A DNA stretch of 64,000 nucleotides from JAYPHU01 sp038127535. GTDB taxonomy: Bacteria > Pseudomonadota > Alphaproteobacteria > Rhodospirillales > UBA2165. The DNA lies in contig JAYPHU010000007.1 in NCBI GenBank assembly GCA_038127535.1, forward strand, positions 1 to 64,000. The letters run 5' to 3'. Position numbers and translations under genes: made by a program. The stretch's first letter is position 1; every line of letters begins with the position of its first letter. Shown one piece after another: positions 16,825 through 25,208 of the stretch. The notes under the pieces are model-generated. The model saw only the letters and a list, made by a program, of their open reading frames with translations, made no database searches and had not been told where the DNA came from.

Positions 16825-18104
16825 GCACGCTGTTTGAGTCGCAGGCGCCCCGGCCCTTGGCGGACCGGTTGCGGCCCGACGTGCTGCAAGATGTTGTTGG
16901 TCAGGATCACTTGCTGGGCACCGATGCGCCGTTGCGCCGCCATGTAGACTCGGGTCGCATGGTCTCCATGATCCTGTGGGGACCGCCAGGCACCGGCAAG
17001 ACCACCATCGCAGGGCTGCTGGCGGAAAACTCCAAGCTCCATTTTGAACCTTTGTCCGCTGTCTTTTCCGGTGTGGCCGATTTGCGCAAAGTGTTTGAGG
17101 GCGCCAAAAACCGATGGGAAGTCGGAACCGGCACGCTGTTGTTTGTCGATGAAATTCATCGCTTCAATCGGGCGCAACAGGACGGTTTCCTGCCCTATGT
17201 GGAAGACGGTACTGTCATTCTAGTTGGGGCGACGACGGAAAACCCGTCGTTCGAGTTAAACGCCGCATTACTGTCCCGCAGCCAGGTATTTGTCCTAAAC
17301 CGTTTGGATGAGACGGCGTTGGAAGAGCTTCTGGTGCGCGCGGAGAAGCTCGAAGGCCGCCCGTTGCCGCTGGATGACAGTGCCCGCGTGGCACTCAAGG
17401 CCATGGCGGATGGGGACGGCCGGTATCTGTTGAATATGGCGGAGGAACTTTTTCTCCAACCGGCGGAGTCCAAATTGGCGACGGCGGATCTGGCGGATGT
17501 GATCCAGCGGCGGATGCCGCTGTACGACAAATCTCAGGAAGCGCACTACAACCTGATCAGCGCGCTTCACAAAAGCTTACGTGGCTCCGATACCGACGCC
17601 GCGCTCTATTGGATGGCCCGGATGCTGGCCGGTGGCGAAGACCCGAACTACATCGCCCGGCGGCTTGTGCGTTTCGCGGTCGAAGATGTGGGCCTGGCCG
17701 ATCCGAACGCGTTACCCCAGTCGATTGCGGCTTGGCAGGCCTATGAGCGGCTTGGCTCGCCGGAGGGGGAGTTGGCGTTGGCGCAGTGTGTGATCTATTT
17801 GGGCACCGCGCCTAAATCAAACGCCACCTACCGCGCAATAGGCGCGGCGTCCAAGGCGGCGAAGGAAACCGGTTCACTCTCGCCGCCCAAGCACATCCTC
17901 AACGCGCCGACCAACTTGATAAAGGATTTGGGCTATGGCGACGGATATCAGTACGATCACGACACGAAGGATGGCTTTTCGGGCCAGGACTACTTCCCGG
18001 ATGAGATGAGCCGGGCCTCGTTCTACCACCCGGTCGCCAGAGGTTTCGAGCGGGAAATCAAGAAACGGCTGGAGTATTGGGACAAGCTGCGCCGGGGCGG
18101 CTAG
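16821..18104 (+). CDS. rarA: Replication-associated recombination protein RarA (MgsA)
   Basis: AAA+ ATPase related to clamp loaders, acting at stalled replication forks. Walker A is GPPGTGKTTIA and Walker B is LLFVDEIHRFN, followed by sensor 1 (VGATTENPSF) and the C-terminal tetramerisation domain (HALHKSLRGSD-type, seen as SALHKSLRGSD). The start is TTG at 16821, overlapping the protease stop as TTGA, so translation may be coupled. Length of 427 aa is normal. Confidence 0.95.
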   Translation: MSTLFESQAPRPLADRLRPDVLQDVVGQDHLLGTDAPLRRHVDSGRMVSMILWGPPGTGKTTIAGLLAENSKLHFEPLSAVFSGVADLRKVFEGAKNRWEVGTGTLLFVDEIHRFNRAQQDGFLPYVEDGTVILVGATTENPSFELNAALLSRSQVFVLNRLDETALEELLVRAEKLEGRPLPLDDSARVALKAMADGDGRYLLNMAEELFLQPAESKLATADLADVIQRRMPLYDKSQEAHYNLISALHKSLRGSDTDAALYWMARMLAGGEDPNYIARRLVRFAVEDVGLADPNALPQSIAAWQAYERLGSPEGELALAQCVIYLGTAPKSNATYRAIGAASKAAKETGSLSPPKHILNAPTNLIKDLGYGDGYQYDHDTKDGFSGQDYFPDEMSRASFYHPVARGFEREIKKRLEYWDKLRRGG

Positions 18105-18112
18105 GCGGCTTC

Positions 18113-18140
18113 TTGACAGCCGTCTCGAATACTCGATGAT
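18113..18140 (+). promoter_or_regulatory. Possible promoter for crcB
   Basis: A perfect TTGACA (18113-18118) lies 16 bp before GATGAT (18135-18140), a four-of-six match to the -10 box, in the 75-bp rarA-crcB gap. No fluoride riboswitch core could be recognised here. Confidence 0.4.
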
Positions 18141-18179
18141 CTGGCGCGAACACCCTGTGTCTGATTGGGGCTGGAACAT

Positions 18180-18560
18180 ATGAAACTCATCCTTGCCATA
18201 GCTGCCGGTGGCGCCTTGGGCGCAGTGGGGCGCTATTGGGTCATGGCGCGGGTCGGCCACTGGCTGGGCATGGGGTTTCCTTTTGGCACGCTGGCGGTAA
18301 ACATCATCGGCTCATTTATTCTGGGCGCGCTCGTAGAAGTCATGACCCATGTATGGTCGCCGTCCCAGGAAATGCGAGCCTTCTTGGTTGTCGGTGTGTT
18401 GGGCGGATTCACCACCTTTTCGACTTTCTCGCTGGACGTGGTTACTATGTATGATCGCGGCGAGATAGCGGCGGCGGCAGGTTATGTGATCGCCTCGGTC
18501 ATTTTGTCGGTAAGCGCTTTTTTCCTGGCGATGACCATATTCCGGCACGCACTAACATGA
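18180..18560 (+). CDS. crcB: Fluoride channel CrcB/Fluc
   Basis: Dual-topology dimeric channel that expels fluoride. The 126-aa protein has four hydrophobic segments, the GxxGAxxRY N-terminal motif (GGALGAVGRYW), FGTLAVNIIGSF with the pore asparagine, and GFTTFSTFS with the pore phenylalanine/threonine track. The in-frame upstream ATG at 18165 lacks a good binding site; ATG 18180 gives the usual MKLILAIAAGG start. Its end overlaps the next gene as ATGA. Confidence 0.93.
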   Translation: MKLILAIAAGGALGAVGRYWVMARVGHWLGMGFPFGTLAVNIIGSFILGALVEVMTHVWSPSQEMRAFLVVGVLGGFTTFSTFSLDVVTMYDRGEIAAAAGYVIASVILSVSAFFLAMTIFRHALT

Positions 18561-19549
18561 GCGGCGTGCAGACCATCCCGGTGACCGAAGATGAAGACGG
18601 TCTTCGCGTCGATCGCTGGTTCAAGCGCCGGTTTCCCGGTCTTGGCCATGGCCGGCTGGAGAAGCTATTACGGACCGGTCAGGTGCGTGTCGACGGCGGG
18701 CGCTGCAAATCCAATACACGGCTGGAGTCCGGCCAGGAAGTCCGTGTGCCGCCCTTGCCCTTTGATGAAGCGAGCAAAGAGAAGAAAAGGCGCACCACGC
18801 CGCACGTCTCTTCCCAAGACTTGCGGGATATTCAAGACACTGTGTTGCACATCGACCGTCATGTCATCGCCATCAACAAGCCGCCGGGCCTAGCGGTTCA
18901 GGGCGGTACGGGTACGGCAAAGCATGTAGATGCGCTTCTGGATGGGCTCCGGTTCGATGGCAAAGAGCGGCCACGCCTGGTGCATCGTCTGGACAAGGAT
19001 ACCTCCGGCGTTCTTCTGCTCGCACGGTCCGCCAAGTCGGCGGCAATGCTGGGGGACGCCTTTCGTTCGAAGGAAGCGCGTAAGGTCTATTGGGCGATTG
19101 TCGCTGGCGTGCCGCGCCCGGCGATGGGGCGGATGGACCTCTCCTTGGAGAAACGCCCCGGCCGGGGTGGCGAGAAGATGACGGCGGATGAAGAAGGCAG
19201 GCGGGCCATCACGGACTATAAAATAGTGGCAAATGCGGCACGAAAGGCGTCCTGGCTGGTGCTGGAGCCGGTAACAGGCCGCACCCATCAGCTTCGGGTC
19301 CACTGCAAGGCCATCGGTACGCCGATCCTGGGGGATGGTAAGTATGGCGGCCGAGACGCATTTATTGTGGGTGACAGCCCCATTTCCAGGAAACTCCATC
19401 TGCATGCCCGCGGGATTCAAATTCCCAATCCAGGCGGTGGTATCCTTGAGGTCATCGCCCCTTTACCGGATCACATGGTGAAGACGTGGCGCTACCTGGA
19501 ATTTGATGAACGGGACGAAGTCGAGCCGTTCCTCGAATGGCGGGAATGA
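18557..19549 (+). CDS. rluC: Ribosomal large subunit pseudouridine synthase, RluC type
   Basis: Isomerises specific uridines of 23S rRNA. An N-terminal S4 RNA-binding domain (VDRWFKRRFPGLGHGRLEKLLRTG, read in parts) is followed by the RluA-family catalytic motif HRLDKDTSGVLLLAR with the essential aspartate. The 330-aa length and domain order match RluC; the exact target uridines are inferred from family only. It overlaps crcB by four bases, and a HAD phosphatase and ATP12 follow, an arrangement common in alphaproteobacteria. Confidence 0.9.
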   Translation: MSGVQTIPVTEDEDGLRVDRWFKRRFPGLGHGRLEKLLRTGQVRVDGGRCKSNTRLESGQEVRVPPLPFDEASKEKKRRTTPHVSSQDLRDIQDTVLHIDRHVIAINKPPGLAVQGGTGTAKHVDALLDGLRFDGKERPRLVHRLDKDTSGVLLLARSAKSAAMLGDAFRSKEARKVYWAIVAGVPRPAMGRMDLSLEKRPGRGGEKMTADEEGRRAITDYKIVANAARKASWLVLEPVTGRTHQLRVHCKAIGTPILGDGKYGGRDAFIVGDSPISRKLHLHARGIQIPNPGGGILEVIAPLPDHMVKTWRYLEFDERDEVEPFLEWRE

Positions 19550-19589
19550 CGGCTTTTCATTCCGGCGAATCCCCACTAGACCATCCCGC

Positions 19590-20267
19590 ATGAGGAACGC
19601 GCCCCTTCGACTCGTTGTACTGGATTGCGACGGCACCATGGTCGATAGCCAGACGGCCATTGTCGGTGCCATGACTGGTGCTTTCGAGGCCCTGAACCTG
19701 ACGCCACCAGCCGCTGATGAGGTCAAGCGGATCGTCGGTCTTGATCTGGCGGACGCCATATCCTGTCTGGTGAGCGAGGACGCCCATCACCATATTGACG
19801 ACTTGGTTGAAGGCTATAAGACGACCGCTCGCGCGCACCGCGACAGCGGCAACTGGGAGGACCCGCTGTATCCGCAGACGGTGGAGACCATAGAGGCTTT
19901 GGCGGGGCAGGGCTGGATCATCGGCTGCGCTACCGGCAAATCCATGCGAGGACTGGCGGCTGTGTTTGAGCTTCACGGCATCGGGCATCATTTTTCCACC
20001 TGCCAAACCTCGGATATCGGTCCCGGTAAGCCGAGCCCCGAAATGTTGTACCGCGCCATGTCTGAAACGGGCGTCGATAAGCCTTATTCTGTCATGGTCG
20101 GCGACACGACGTTCGATATGGAAATGGCCCGCAATGCCGGCATTCACGCCATCGGCGTCTCCTGGGGATACCACGAGGTGGACGAATTGCGGGAGGCGGG
20201 TGCGAATGTCATTATTCACAGCTACAGTGAGTTAATTGAAGCCCTGGAGGAGTTAACGGGGAGGTAA
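19590..20267 (+). CDS. HAD-superfamily hydrolase, phosphoglycolate phosphatase-like
   Basis: Probable small-molecule phosphatase. Motif I is VVLDCDGTMVDS with the nucleophilic aspartate, motif II is the ATGKS-type threonine, and motif IV is MVGDTTFDMEMARNAG. The cap domain is the helical subfamily IA type. The open frame extends to 19503 inside the previous gene, but ATG 19590 gives the usual N-terminus (225 aa). Substrate cannot be told from sequence. Confidence 0.88.
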   Translation: MRNAPLRLVVLDCDGTMVDSQTAIVGAMTGAFEALNLTPPAADEVKRIVGLDLADAISCLVSEDAHHHIDDLVEGYKTTARAHRDSGNWEDPLYPQTVETIEALAGQGWIIGCATGKSMRGLAAVFELHGIGHHFSTCQTSDIGPGKPSPEMLYRAMSETGVDKPYSVMVGDTTFDMEMARNAGIHAIGVSWGYHEVDELREAGANVIIHSYSELIEALEELTGR

Positions 20268-20270
20268 GCC

Positions 20271-20603
20271 GTGAAGAAGTTTCTGAAAATTGCGGGTGGC
20301 GTCGTTTTTTTGATGATCGCCGCCATCGCCGCTGGATTTGCGGTGATTGCGAACATGGATCCCAATGACTTCCGGGCGTATTTGACTGCCAAAATTAAGG
20401 AAGCTACCGGCCGTGATCTCAAGATCGCCGGAGACCTCAAGATTTCCGTCTCCCTTACGCCCTCGGTGATTGCCAATGATCTGACCCTAAGCAATGCCGC
20501 GTGGGGATCCCGACCGCATATGGTTTCCTTGAAGCGGCTGGAAACCGGTTTGTCCTTGATGCCGCTGCTGATCGGCGCCCTGAAGTCATTGTTTGGGAAG
20601 TAG
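20271..20603 (+). CDS. AsmA-like N-terminal fragment
   Basis: The 110-aa product has one N-terminal membrane anchor (VVFLMIAAIAAGFAVIA) followed by the beginning of an AsmA domain: DPNDFRAYLTAKIKEATGRDL, LKISVSLTPSVIANDLTLSNAAWG (read in parts) and the SLMPLL motif. Full AsmA-family proteins, which help move phospholipid to the outer membrane, are typically over 600 aa. Here the frame stops right after the anchor-proximal part and ATP12 begins eight bases later. It is probably a deletion remnant, though a short functional version cannot be excluded. Start is GTG 20271. Confidence 0.65.
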   Translation: MKKFLKIAGGVVFLMIAAIAAGFAVIANMDPNDFRAYLTAKIKEATGRDLKIAGDLKISVSLTPSVIANDLTLSNAAWGSRPHMVSLKRLETGLSLMPLLIGALKSLFGK

Positions 20604-20611
20604 GAAAGTCT

Positions 20612-21325
20612 ATGACCGACTGGAATCAGGCCAAGCGCTTCTATCAAAGTGTTGCTGTTTCAAACCTTGAAGGTAGTTTTGGTGTCGCGCTCGACGGCAA
20701 ACCGGTAAATACGCCCGCCGGCAAACCTCTGGCCGTGCCGTCCGAAAAGCTGGCAGCGGAGATCGTCGCAGAGTGGGATGCCCAGGCGGGAAAAATCGAC
20801 CCGGCGACCATGCCGTATTCGAAGATGGCGGCCACGGTGATCGATCGAGTTTCAGCCCAAAGGGATCAGGTCGTCGCGGTTGCCCTGAAGTTCGCGGAGA
20901 CCGACTTGCTTTGTTACCGAGCCGAGGAGCCGCCGGAGCTGGTGGCGCGCCAATCCAGGGACTGGCAACCGCTTCTCGACTGGGTCCGCGAAGAGCTCGG
21001 CGCCGATTTGCGGGTGACCAGCGGGGTCTTGCCGGTCAACCAGCCCTACGCGGCGCTTGCGGCGCTGACCGAGCGAGTGTCTGCCTTATCTGATCACGAA
21101 TTGATGGCGGTTTCGGCTGCTGCCGCCGCGATGGGTTCACTGGTTTTGGGTATCGCCGTCCATCATGGCCGGGTGACAGCCGAATCAGCCGGCGATTTAG
21201 CCCTTTTGGATGAAGTGTTTCAGATGGAGCAATGGGGGCAGGACTCCGAGGCGATGGACCGCCAGCGCGCTATCCGCCGGGAGATTCAGGAGGCCGCGAC
21301 CTATCTGCAATTGCTGTCCGCGTGA
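20612..21325 (+). CDS. ATP12-family F1-ATPase assembly chaperone
   Basis: Homologue of mitochondrial ATP12, which shields the F1 alpha subunit before assembly; alphaproteobacteria keep this gene. The 237-aa protein shows the family pattern RFYQSVAV...LDGKPVNTPAGKPLAVPS, then WDAQAGKIDPATMPYSKMA and a C-terminal helical domain. The frame is open further upstream, but ATG 20612 follows TAGGAAAG and matches the family start. Confidence 0.9.
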   Translation: MTDWNQAKRFYQSVAVSNLEGSFGVALDGKPVNTPAGKPLAVPSEKLAAEIVAEWDAQAGKIDPATMPYSKMAATVIDRVSAQRDQVVAVALKFAETDLLCYRAEEPPELVARQSRDWQPLLDWVREELGADLRVTSGVLPVNQPYAALAALTERVSALSDHELMAVSAAAAAMGSLVLGIAVHHGRVTAESAGDLALLDEVFQMEQWGQDSEAMDRQRAIRREIQEAATYLQLLSA

Positions 21326-21405
21326 ATTTCTGGTTTTCCGGGGAGGGATCGCGATAATGTGCGACTGGATAAAGGCTATCCACTTTCAACTCGTCAGGTA
21401 AAGAC

Positions 21406-22938
21406 ATGTACGACATCATCCGCCAACTCGAAGAACGACGCGCCCGCGCCAGAGCCGGCGGCGGCAAGAAACGGATCGACGCGCAACACGCGCGCGGCAA
21501 GTTGAGCGCCCGGGAACGGCTGGACCTGCTGCTTGACCCGGACACGTTCGAGGAATGGGACATGTTCGTCGAGCACCGCTCAACCGACTTCGGAATGGAG
21601 AAGAAATCCATCCCTGGCGATGGGGTGGTCACCGGTCACGGGACAATCAACGGCCGGACGGTTTTCGTCTATAGCCAGGACTTTACCGTATTTGGTGGAT
21701 CGCTGTCGGAAACCCATGCTGAGAAGATCTGTAAAATCATGGATCAGGCCATGAAGGTCGGCGCGCCGGTGATCGGCTTGAACGATTCCGGCGGTGCGCG
21801 CATCCAGGAAGGGGTGTCGTCCTTGGCCGGCTACGCCGAAGTGTTTCAGCGGAATGTCATGGCCTCAGGCGTCGTGCCGCAAATCTCCATGATCATGGGA
21901 CCGTGTGCCGGTGGCGCGGTGTATTCACCGGCGACCACTGACTTTGTGTTCATGGTGAAGGATACGTCCTATATGTTTGTCACCGGCCCTGACGTGGTGA
22001 AGACAGTGACCCATGAAGAAGTAACCCAGGAAGAACTGGGCGGCGCGGTCACCCATTCGTCAAAATCCGGCGTGGCGGATATGGCATTTGAAAGCGATAT
22101 CGACGCCTTGGAGCAATTGCGCCGGTTTTTCGATTTCCTGCCCCTCAGTAATCAGGAGCGCCCACCAGAGCTGCCGACCGATGATTCGGCCGACCGCACC
22201 GAGCCGTCGCTGGATACGTTGGTGCCGCTCAATCCCAATGAGCCTTACGACGTTAAGGAGCTGATTTCCAAAATCGTCGATGAGGGGGACTTCTTTGAGC
22301 TGCAGCCCGATTTCGCCCGTAACATGGTGATTGGCTTCGGCCGGATGGAAGGATCGACGGTCGGCATTGTCGCCAACCAGCCGATGGTGCTGGCCGGTTG
22401 TCTGGATATTGATGCGTCGGTCAAGGCGGCCCGATTTATTCGGTTCTGCGATTGCTTCAACATTCCCATCATCATGCTGGTGGATGTGCCCGGCTTCCTA
22501 CCCGGCATCGCGCAGGAACATGGCGGCTTGATCCGCCACGGGGCAAAGCTATTGTATGCGTTCGCCGAGGCGACAGTGCCGAAGGTGACCATCATTACCC
22601 GCAAAGCCTATGGCGGAGCGTATATCGTCATGGGCTCTAAGCATCTTCGGGGGGATATGAACTACGCCTGGCCGAGCGCGGAGATCGCGGTGATGGGCTC
22701 CAAAGGTGCGGTTGAAATTATCTTCCGCGAAGACTTGGAGGACGAAGATAAGATCAAAGAGCGGGAGGAAGAGTATAAGCAACAGTTCGCCAATCCGTTC
22801 CGGGTCGGCACTCGAGGCTATATCGACGACGTGATCATGCCCCACAACACCCGCTGGCGGATCATTCGCTCGCTGCGCATGCTCAAGAATAAGAAACAGG
22901 ACGTGCCGTGGAAGAAGCACGGCAATATACCGCTTTGA
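21406..22938 (+). CDS. pccB: Propionyl-CoA carboxylase beta chain (acyl-CoA carboxyltransferase)
   Basis: Transfers CO2 from carboxybiotin to propionyl-CoA, giving methylmalonyl-CoA. The 510-aa protein has both crotonase-type halves: the N-terminal half with FTVFGGSLSETHAEKI and GGARIQEGV, and the C-terminal half with DVPGFLPGIAQEHGG and AYGGAYIVM, which form the two CoA-binding oxyanion holes. The biotin carboxylase partner lies 11 kb downstream at 34073. Propionyl-CoA is the best guess for substrate. Confidence 0.94.
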   Translation: MYDIIRQLEERRARARAGGGKKRIDAQHARGKLSARERLDLLLDPDTFEEWDMFVEHRSTDFGMEKKSIPGDGVVTGHGTINGRTVFVYSQDFTVFGGSLSETHAEKICKIMDQAMKVGAPVIGLNDSGGARIQEGVSSLAGYAEVFQRNVMASGVVPQISMIMGPCAGGAVYSPATTDFVFMVKDTSYMFVTGPDVVKTVTHEEVTQEELGGAVTHSSKSGVADMAFESDIDALEQLRRFFDFLPLSNQERPPELPTDDSADRTEPSLDTLVPLNPNEPYDVKELISKIVDEGDFFELQPDFARNMVIGFGRMEGSTVGIVANQPMVLAGCLDIDASVKAARFIRFCDCFNIPIIMLVDVPGFLPGIAQEHGGLIRHGAKLLYAFAEATVPKVTIITRKAYGGAYIVMGSKHLRGDMNYAWPSAEIAVMGSKGAVEIIFREDLEDEDKIKEREEEYKQQFANPFRVGTRGYIDDVIMPHNTRWRIIRSLRMLKNKKQDVPWKKHGNIPL

Positions 22939-23414
22939 TGCTTCGTCTTCTGGCAATGGCGGGATTGATCGCAGGGTTGGCGCTGCCCGAGCCTGTTCAC
23001 GCGGCGAACCATCATGCGGGCTACTATTATCCAGCGCCGGAAAAGATAGAACAGTACCGGGCGCGCACCAGGACCATCCCCAATGTGGATCGAAAGCGCC
23101 GCATCGGTTTTGTCACCGCCATGGTGAATCAAGACCTGTCCCGGGCCTATGCGCCGGAATATGCGATGTTCGCCAAAGGCACGAGCGCGGAAAAATTGAT
23201 TATCGTCTCGGTCCGGCCGAACCAGCTCAACACCATCTATCGAGTTCGCGCCCTGCTGGCGATGCTGACCTCGGTCGCGCGCACCCTGCCGGCGCTCAGG
23301 GAACTCGGCATAGAAGAGCATCTGACCTTTTTCGATCTTCTCAAAATGCTGGGATTCAAGCAGATTGCCGTCAGCGACGGAGAAAGCTTCACCCATCAGG
23401 TGAAACTGCGCTAG
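22938..23414 (+). CDS. Small exported protein linked to pccB
   Basis: Unrecognised function. The 158-aa product starts with a signal peptide (MLRLLAMAGLIAGLALPEPVHA) and then has HAGYYYP, a conserved-looking KLIIVSVRPNQLNTIYRVRALLAMLT block and FFDLLKMLGFKQIAVSDG. Similar proteins in alphaproteobacteria are sometimes labelled molybdopterin-guanine dinucleotide biosynthesis protein A, which a signal peptide and lack of a nucleotidyltransferase motif make unlikely. The ATG shares a base with the pccB stop, so the two are probably coupled. Confidence 0.75.
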   Translation: MLRLLAMAGLIAGLALPEPVHAANHHAGYYYPAPEKIEQYRARTRTIPNVDRKRRIGFVTAMVNQDLSRAYAPEYAMFAKGTSAEKLIIVSVRPNQLNTIYRVRALLAMLTSVARTLPALRELGIEEHLTFFDLLKMLGFKQIAVSDGESFTHQVKLR

Positions 23415-23475
23415 CGCCCTTGCCGGGTAGGCCTTCCCGGCTTATATCCTCAGGATAAACCAAAGGCACGATGCC

Positions 23476-23910
23476 ATGAATATGCCTCTGAGCACGAAAA
23501 CTTATCGCCCCGCCAGTGATATCAGAAGCTATCACGTGCACCTCTACTATGATGGGGAGACCAAGAACCATGCGGCCAATCTGCGCCGTCAGATCGAGTG
23601 CATGTTCGGCGACCGGGTCGAGATCGGCCGGTGGCGGGATAAGGCGCCCCAAGGGCCGCACCCCGTTTCTCATTTCCAAGTGGCGTTCCCAATTGATGTG
23701 TTACCGGAGATCGTGCCGTTCCTGGCGCTCAATCGCGGCGACATGAGCATTCTCCTCCATCCCAATACCGGCGACGGCTATCAGGATCACACGGCCAATG
23801 TCATGTGGATCGGCCCCAGCGTGCCGTTGAATCTCGAGTGGATGCAGCGCAATGCCGCGCGGGTCGAAGCGGCGTCCAAGGATATGATCTCCCGCAAGAT
23901 CGGGAAGTAG
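23476..23910 (+). CDS. DOPA 4,5-dioxygenase family protein
   Basis: A 144-aa protein of the DOPA-dioxygenase-like family (PF08883 type). The histidine pattern HVHLYYD, HPVSHFQVAF and LLHPNTGDGYQDHT is typical and is expected to bind iron. In fungi and plants such enzymes open the catechol ring; bacterial members are mostly uncharacterised. It converges with the LigB-LigA fusion 18 bp away, also a ring-cleavage enzyme, though on the other strand. Confidence 0.85.
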   Translation: MNMPLSTKTYRPASDIRSYHVHLYYDGETKNHAANLRRQIECMFGDRVEIGRWRDKAPQGPHPVSHFQVAFPIDVLPEIVPFLALNRGDMSILLHPNTGDGYQDHTANVMWIGPSVPLNLEWMQRNAARVEAASKDMISRKIGK

Positions 23911-23928
23911 GAACAAAGTTTACTCGGA

Positions 23929-25185
23929 CTATTCGTCCACGCCGGCGACGGAGTAATGCATACTCACATTGCGCGACTGCATAAACTCGTCGATGGTTTC
24001 ACCCCGGAACTGAGCATAGACGTCCGGGTTGGAAATGCCCAAAACGGCGGCCAGTTTCTCAATACAGAAAAATATTACCCCGTAATGGATGAGGCCGATG
24101 AAATCCCGGCCGTCGATCAGGGCGCGTTCTTCCTCAGTGATCCCGAACTCGTCATACAACGCCGCCGTATCCTCCAGGAACCTTTTGCGATGGGCCGGCA
24201 CGGTAAGGCGGTGCAGGAAGTCATTTAGATTGAAAGCTTTGTGGCTCCAATCCAGGGTGAACGGATAGGTGCCGTCCAACTCTTCGATGCCGTCCAATTG
24301 GTGGGCAATCTTTTGCCGCTGCGCTTCAATGACCGAAGCCTCCGTATCCGATAAGTTTTCATAGATCACCGTGGCGATGGTGGTCATGGAGGGCAGCGTG
24401 ATATCCCGATGTACGCAATTGACGCTGGCCGAAAGGGCGCCGCGCATGATCAGCCAGGTGATGACTTCCGCGCCCTCATAGCCGCCCCGTTTGGCGTATT
24501 CCGCCTGGGTGATTTCGGTGAGGGCGACCGGGTCGTGTTCCAGCAAATCAAGAAAGCGATTATCCCATTCCAGGTCGTTGAATCCGGCGCGTTCGCCATG
24601 GACTTGGTGAGAGAGGCCGCCCGTGGCGACGATGGCGACGGTGATGTCCTCCGGATAGCTCTCGATGGCCCGCCGCAAAGCTTGGCCCAGCCGGTAACAC
24701 CGGTTCGCGGTCGGCACCGGGTATTGCAGCACGCCGACCTGGAACGGGATCACGGCATTCGCCCAGGCCTTGCCCCGGTCCGTCATCATGGACAATGGCG
24801 AGAATAGGCCATGGTCCACCGGCTTCTTCTGGAAGAAGGAAATATCGAATTCATCGGCGAACAGGGAATGGCCGATATGGCTGGCCAGGTCCGGGTGGCC
24901 CTTTACGGTCGGGTGGGCGCGGGGGCCGCCGCCTTCATCCGCCGTAACATACTCCGAATCCACCCCCATGACGAACGGGGAGTAGTGATTGAAGAAAAAT
25001 GCCGTAATGTGGTCATTGTAGATATGGAACAGGACGTCCGGGTTCTTCTCCTCCAGCCAGGACTGAACCGGGGCGAAAACCTTGAACACGTCCGCCCAGG
25101 CCGGATCATCCGGTGATGCGTTGTCCTTGGCAAAGCCGATGGTAGGCGTGTGCGAAGCGCCGATTCCGGCGATGATCCGAGCCAT
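23929..25185 (-). CDS. Extradiol dioxygenase, LigB-LigA fusion (gallate/protocatechuate 4,5-type)
   Basis: Cleaves the ring of gallate or protocatechuate next to the hydroxyls with Fe(II). Residues 1 to about 285 form the catalytic LigB domain: His12 and His59 and Glu240 fit the iron ligands, His125 (VDHG) and His193 (LSHQVHGERAGF) the substrate-side histidines. The rest is a LigA domain (LNDFLHRLTVPAHRKRF, EERALIDGRDFIGLI). Fusion in this order and a length of 418 aa are features of gallate dioxygenases (GalA/DesB), which this resembles most; protocatechuate cannot be excluded. The selenoprotein gene lies 23 bp upstream on the same strand. Confidence 0.9.
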   Translation of the reverse strand: MARIIAGIGASHTPTIGFAKDNASPDDPAWADVFKVFAPVQSWLEEKNPDVLFHIYNDHITAFFFNHYSPFVMGVDSEYVTADEGGGPRAHPTVKGHPDLASHIGHSLFADEFDISFFQKKPVDHGLFSPLSMMTDRGKAWANAVIPFQVGVLQYPVPTANRCYRLGQALRRAIESYPEDITVAIVATGGLSHQVHGERAGFNDLEWDNRFLDLLEHDPVALTEITQAEYAKRGGYEGAEVITWLIMRGALSASVNCVHRDITLPSMTTIATVIYENLSDTEASVIEAQRQKIAHQLDGIEELDGTYPFTLDWSHKAFNLNDFLHRLTVPAHRKRFLEDTAALYDEFGITEEERALIDGRDFIGLIHYGVIFFCIEKLAAVLGISNPDVYAQFRGETIDEFMQSRNVSMHYSVAGVDE

Positions 25186-25208
25186 ACTTTTCCCTTATCA
25201 GAAAGCGA

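Noticed and set aside
18105..18180. Fluoride riboswitch before crcB
   Set aside because: The conserved core and pseudoknot bases could not be found in the 75-bp gap.
21358..21402. 14-codon leader frame before pccB
   Set aside because: No binding site, no run of regulatory codons and no attenuator-like hairpins; probably chance.
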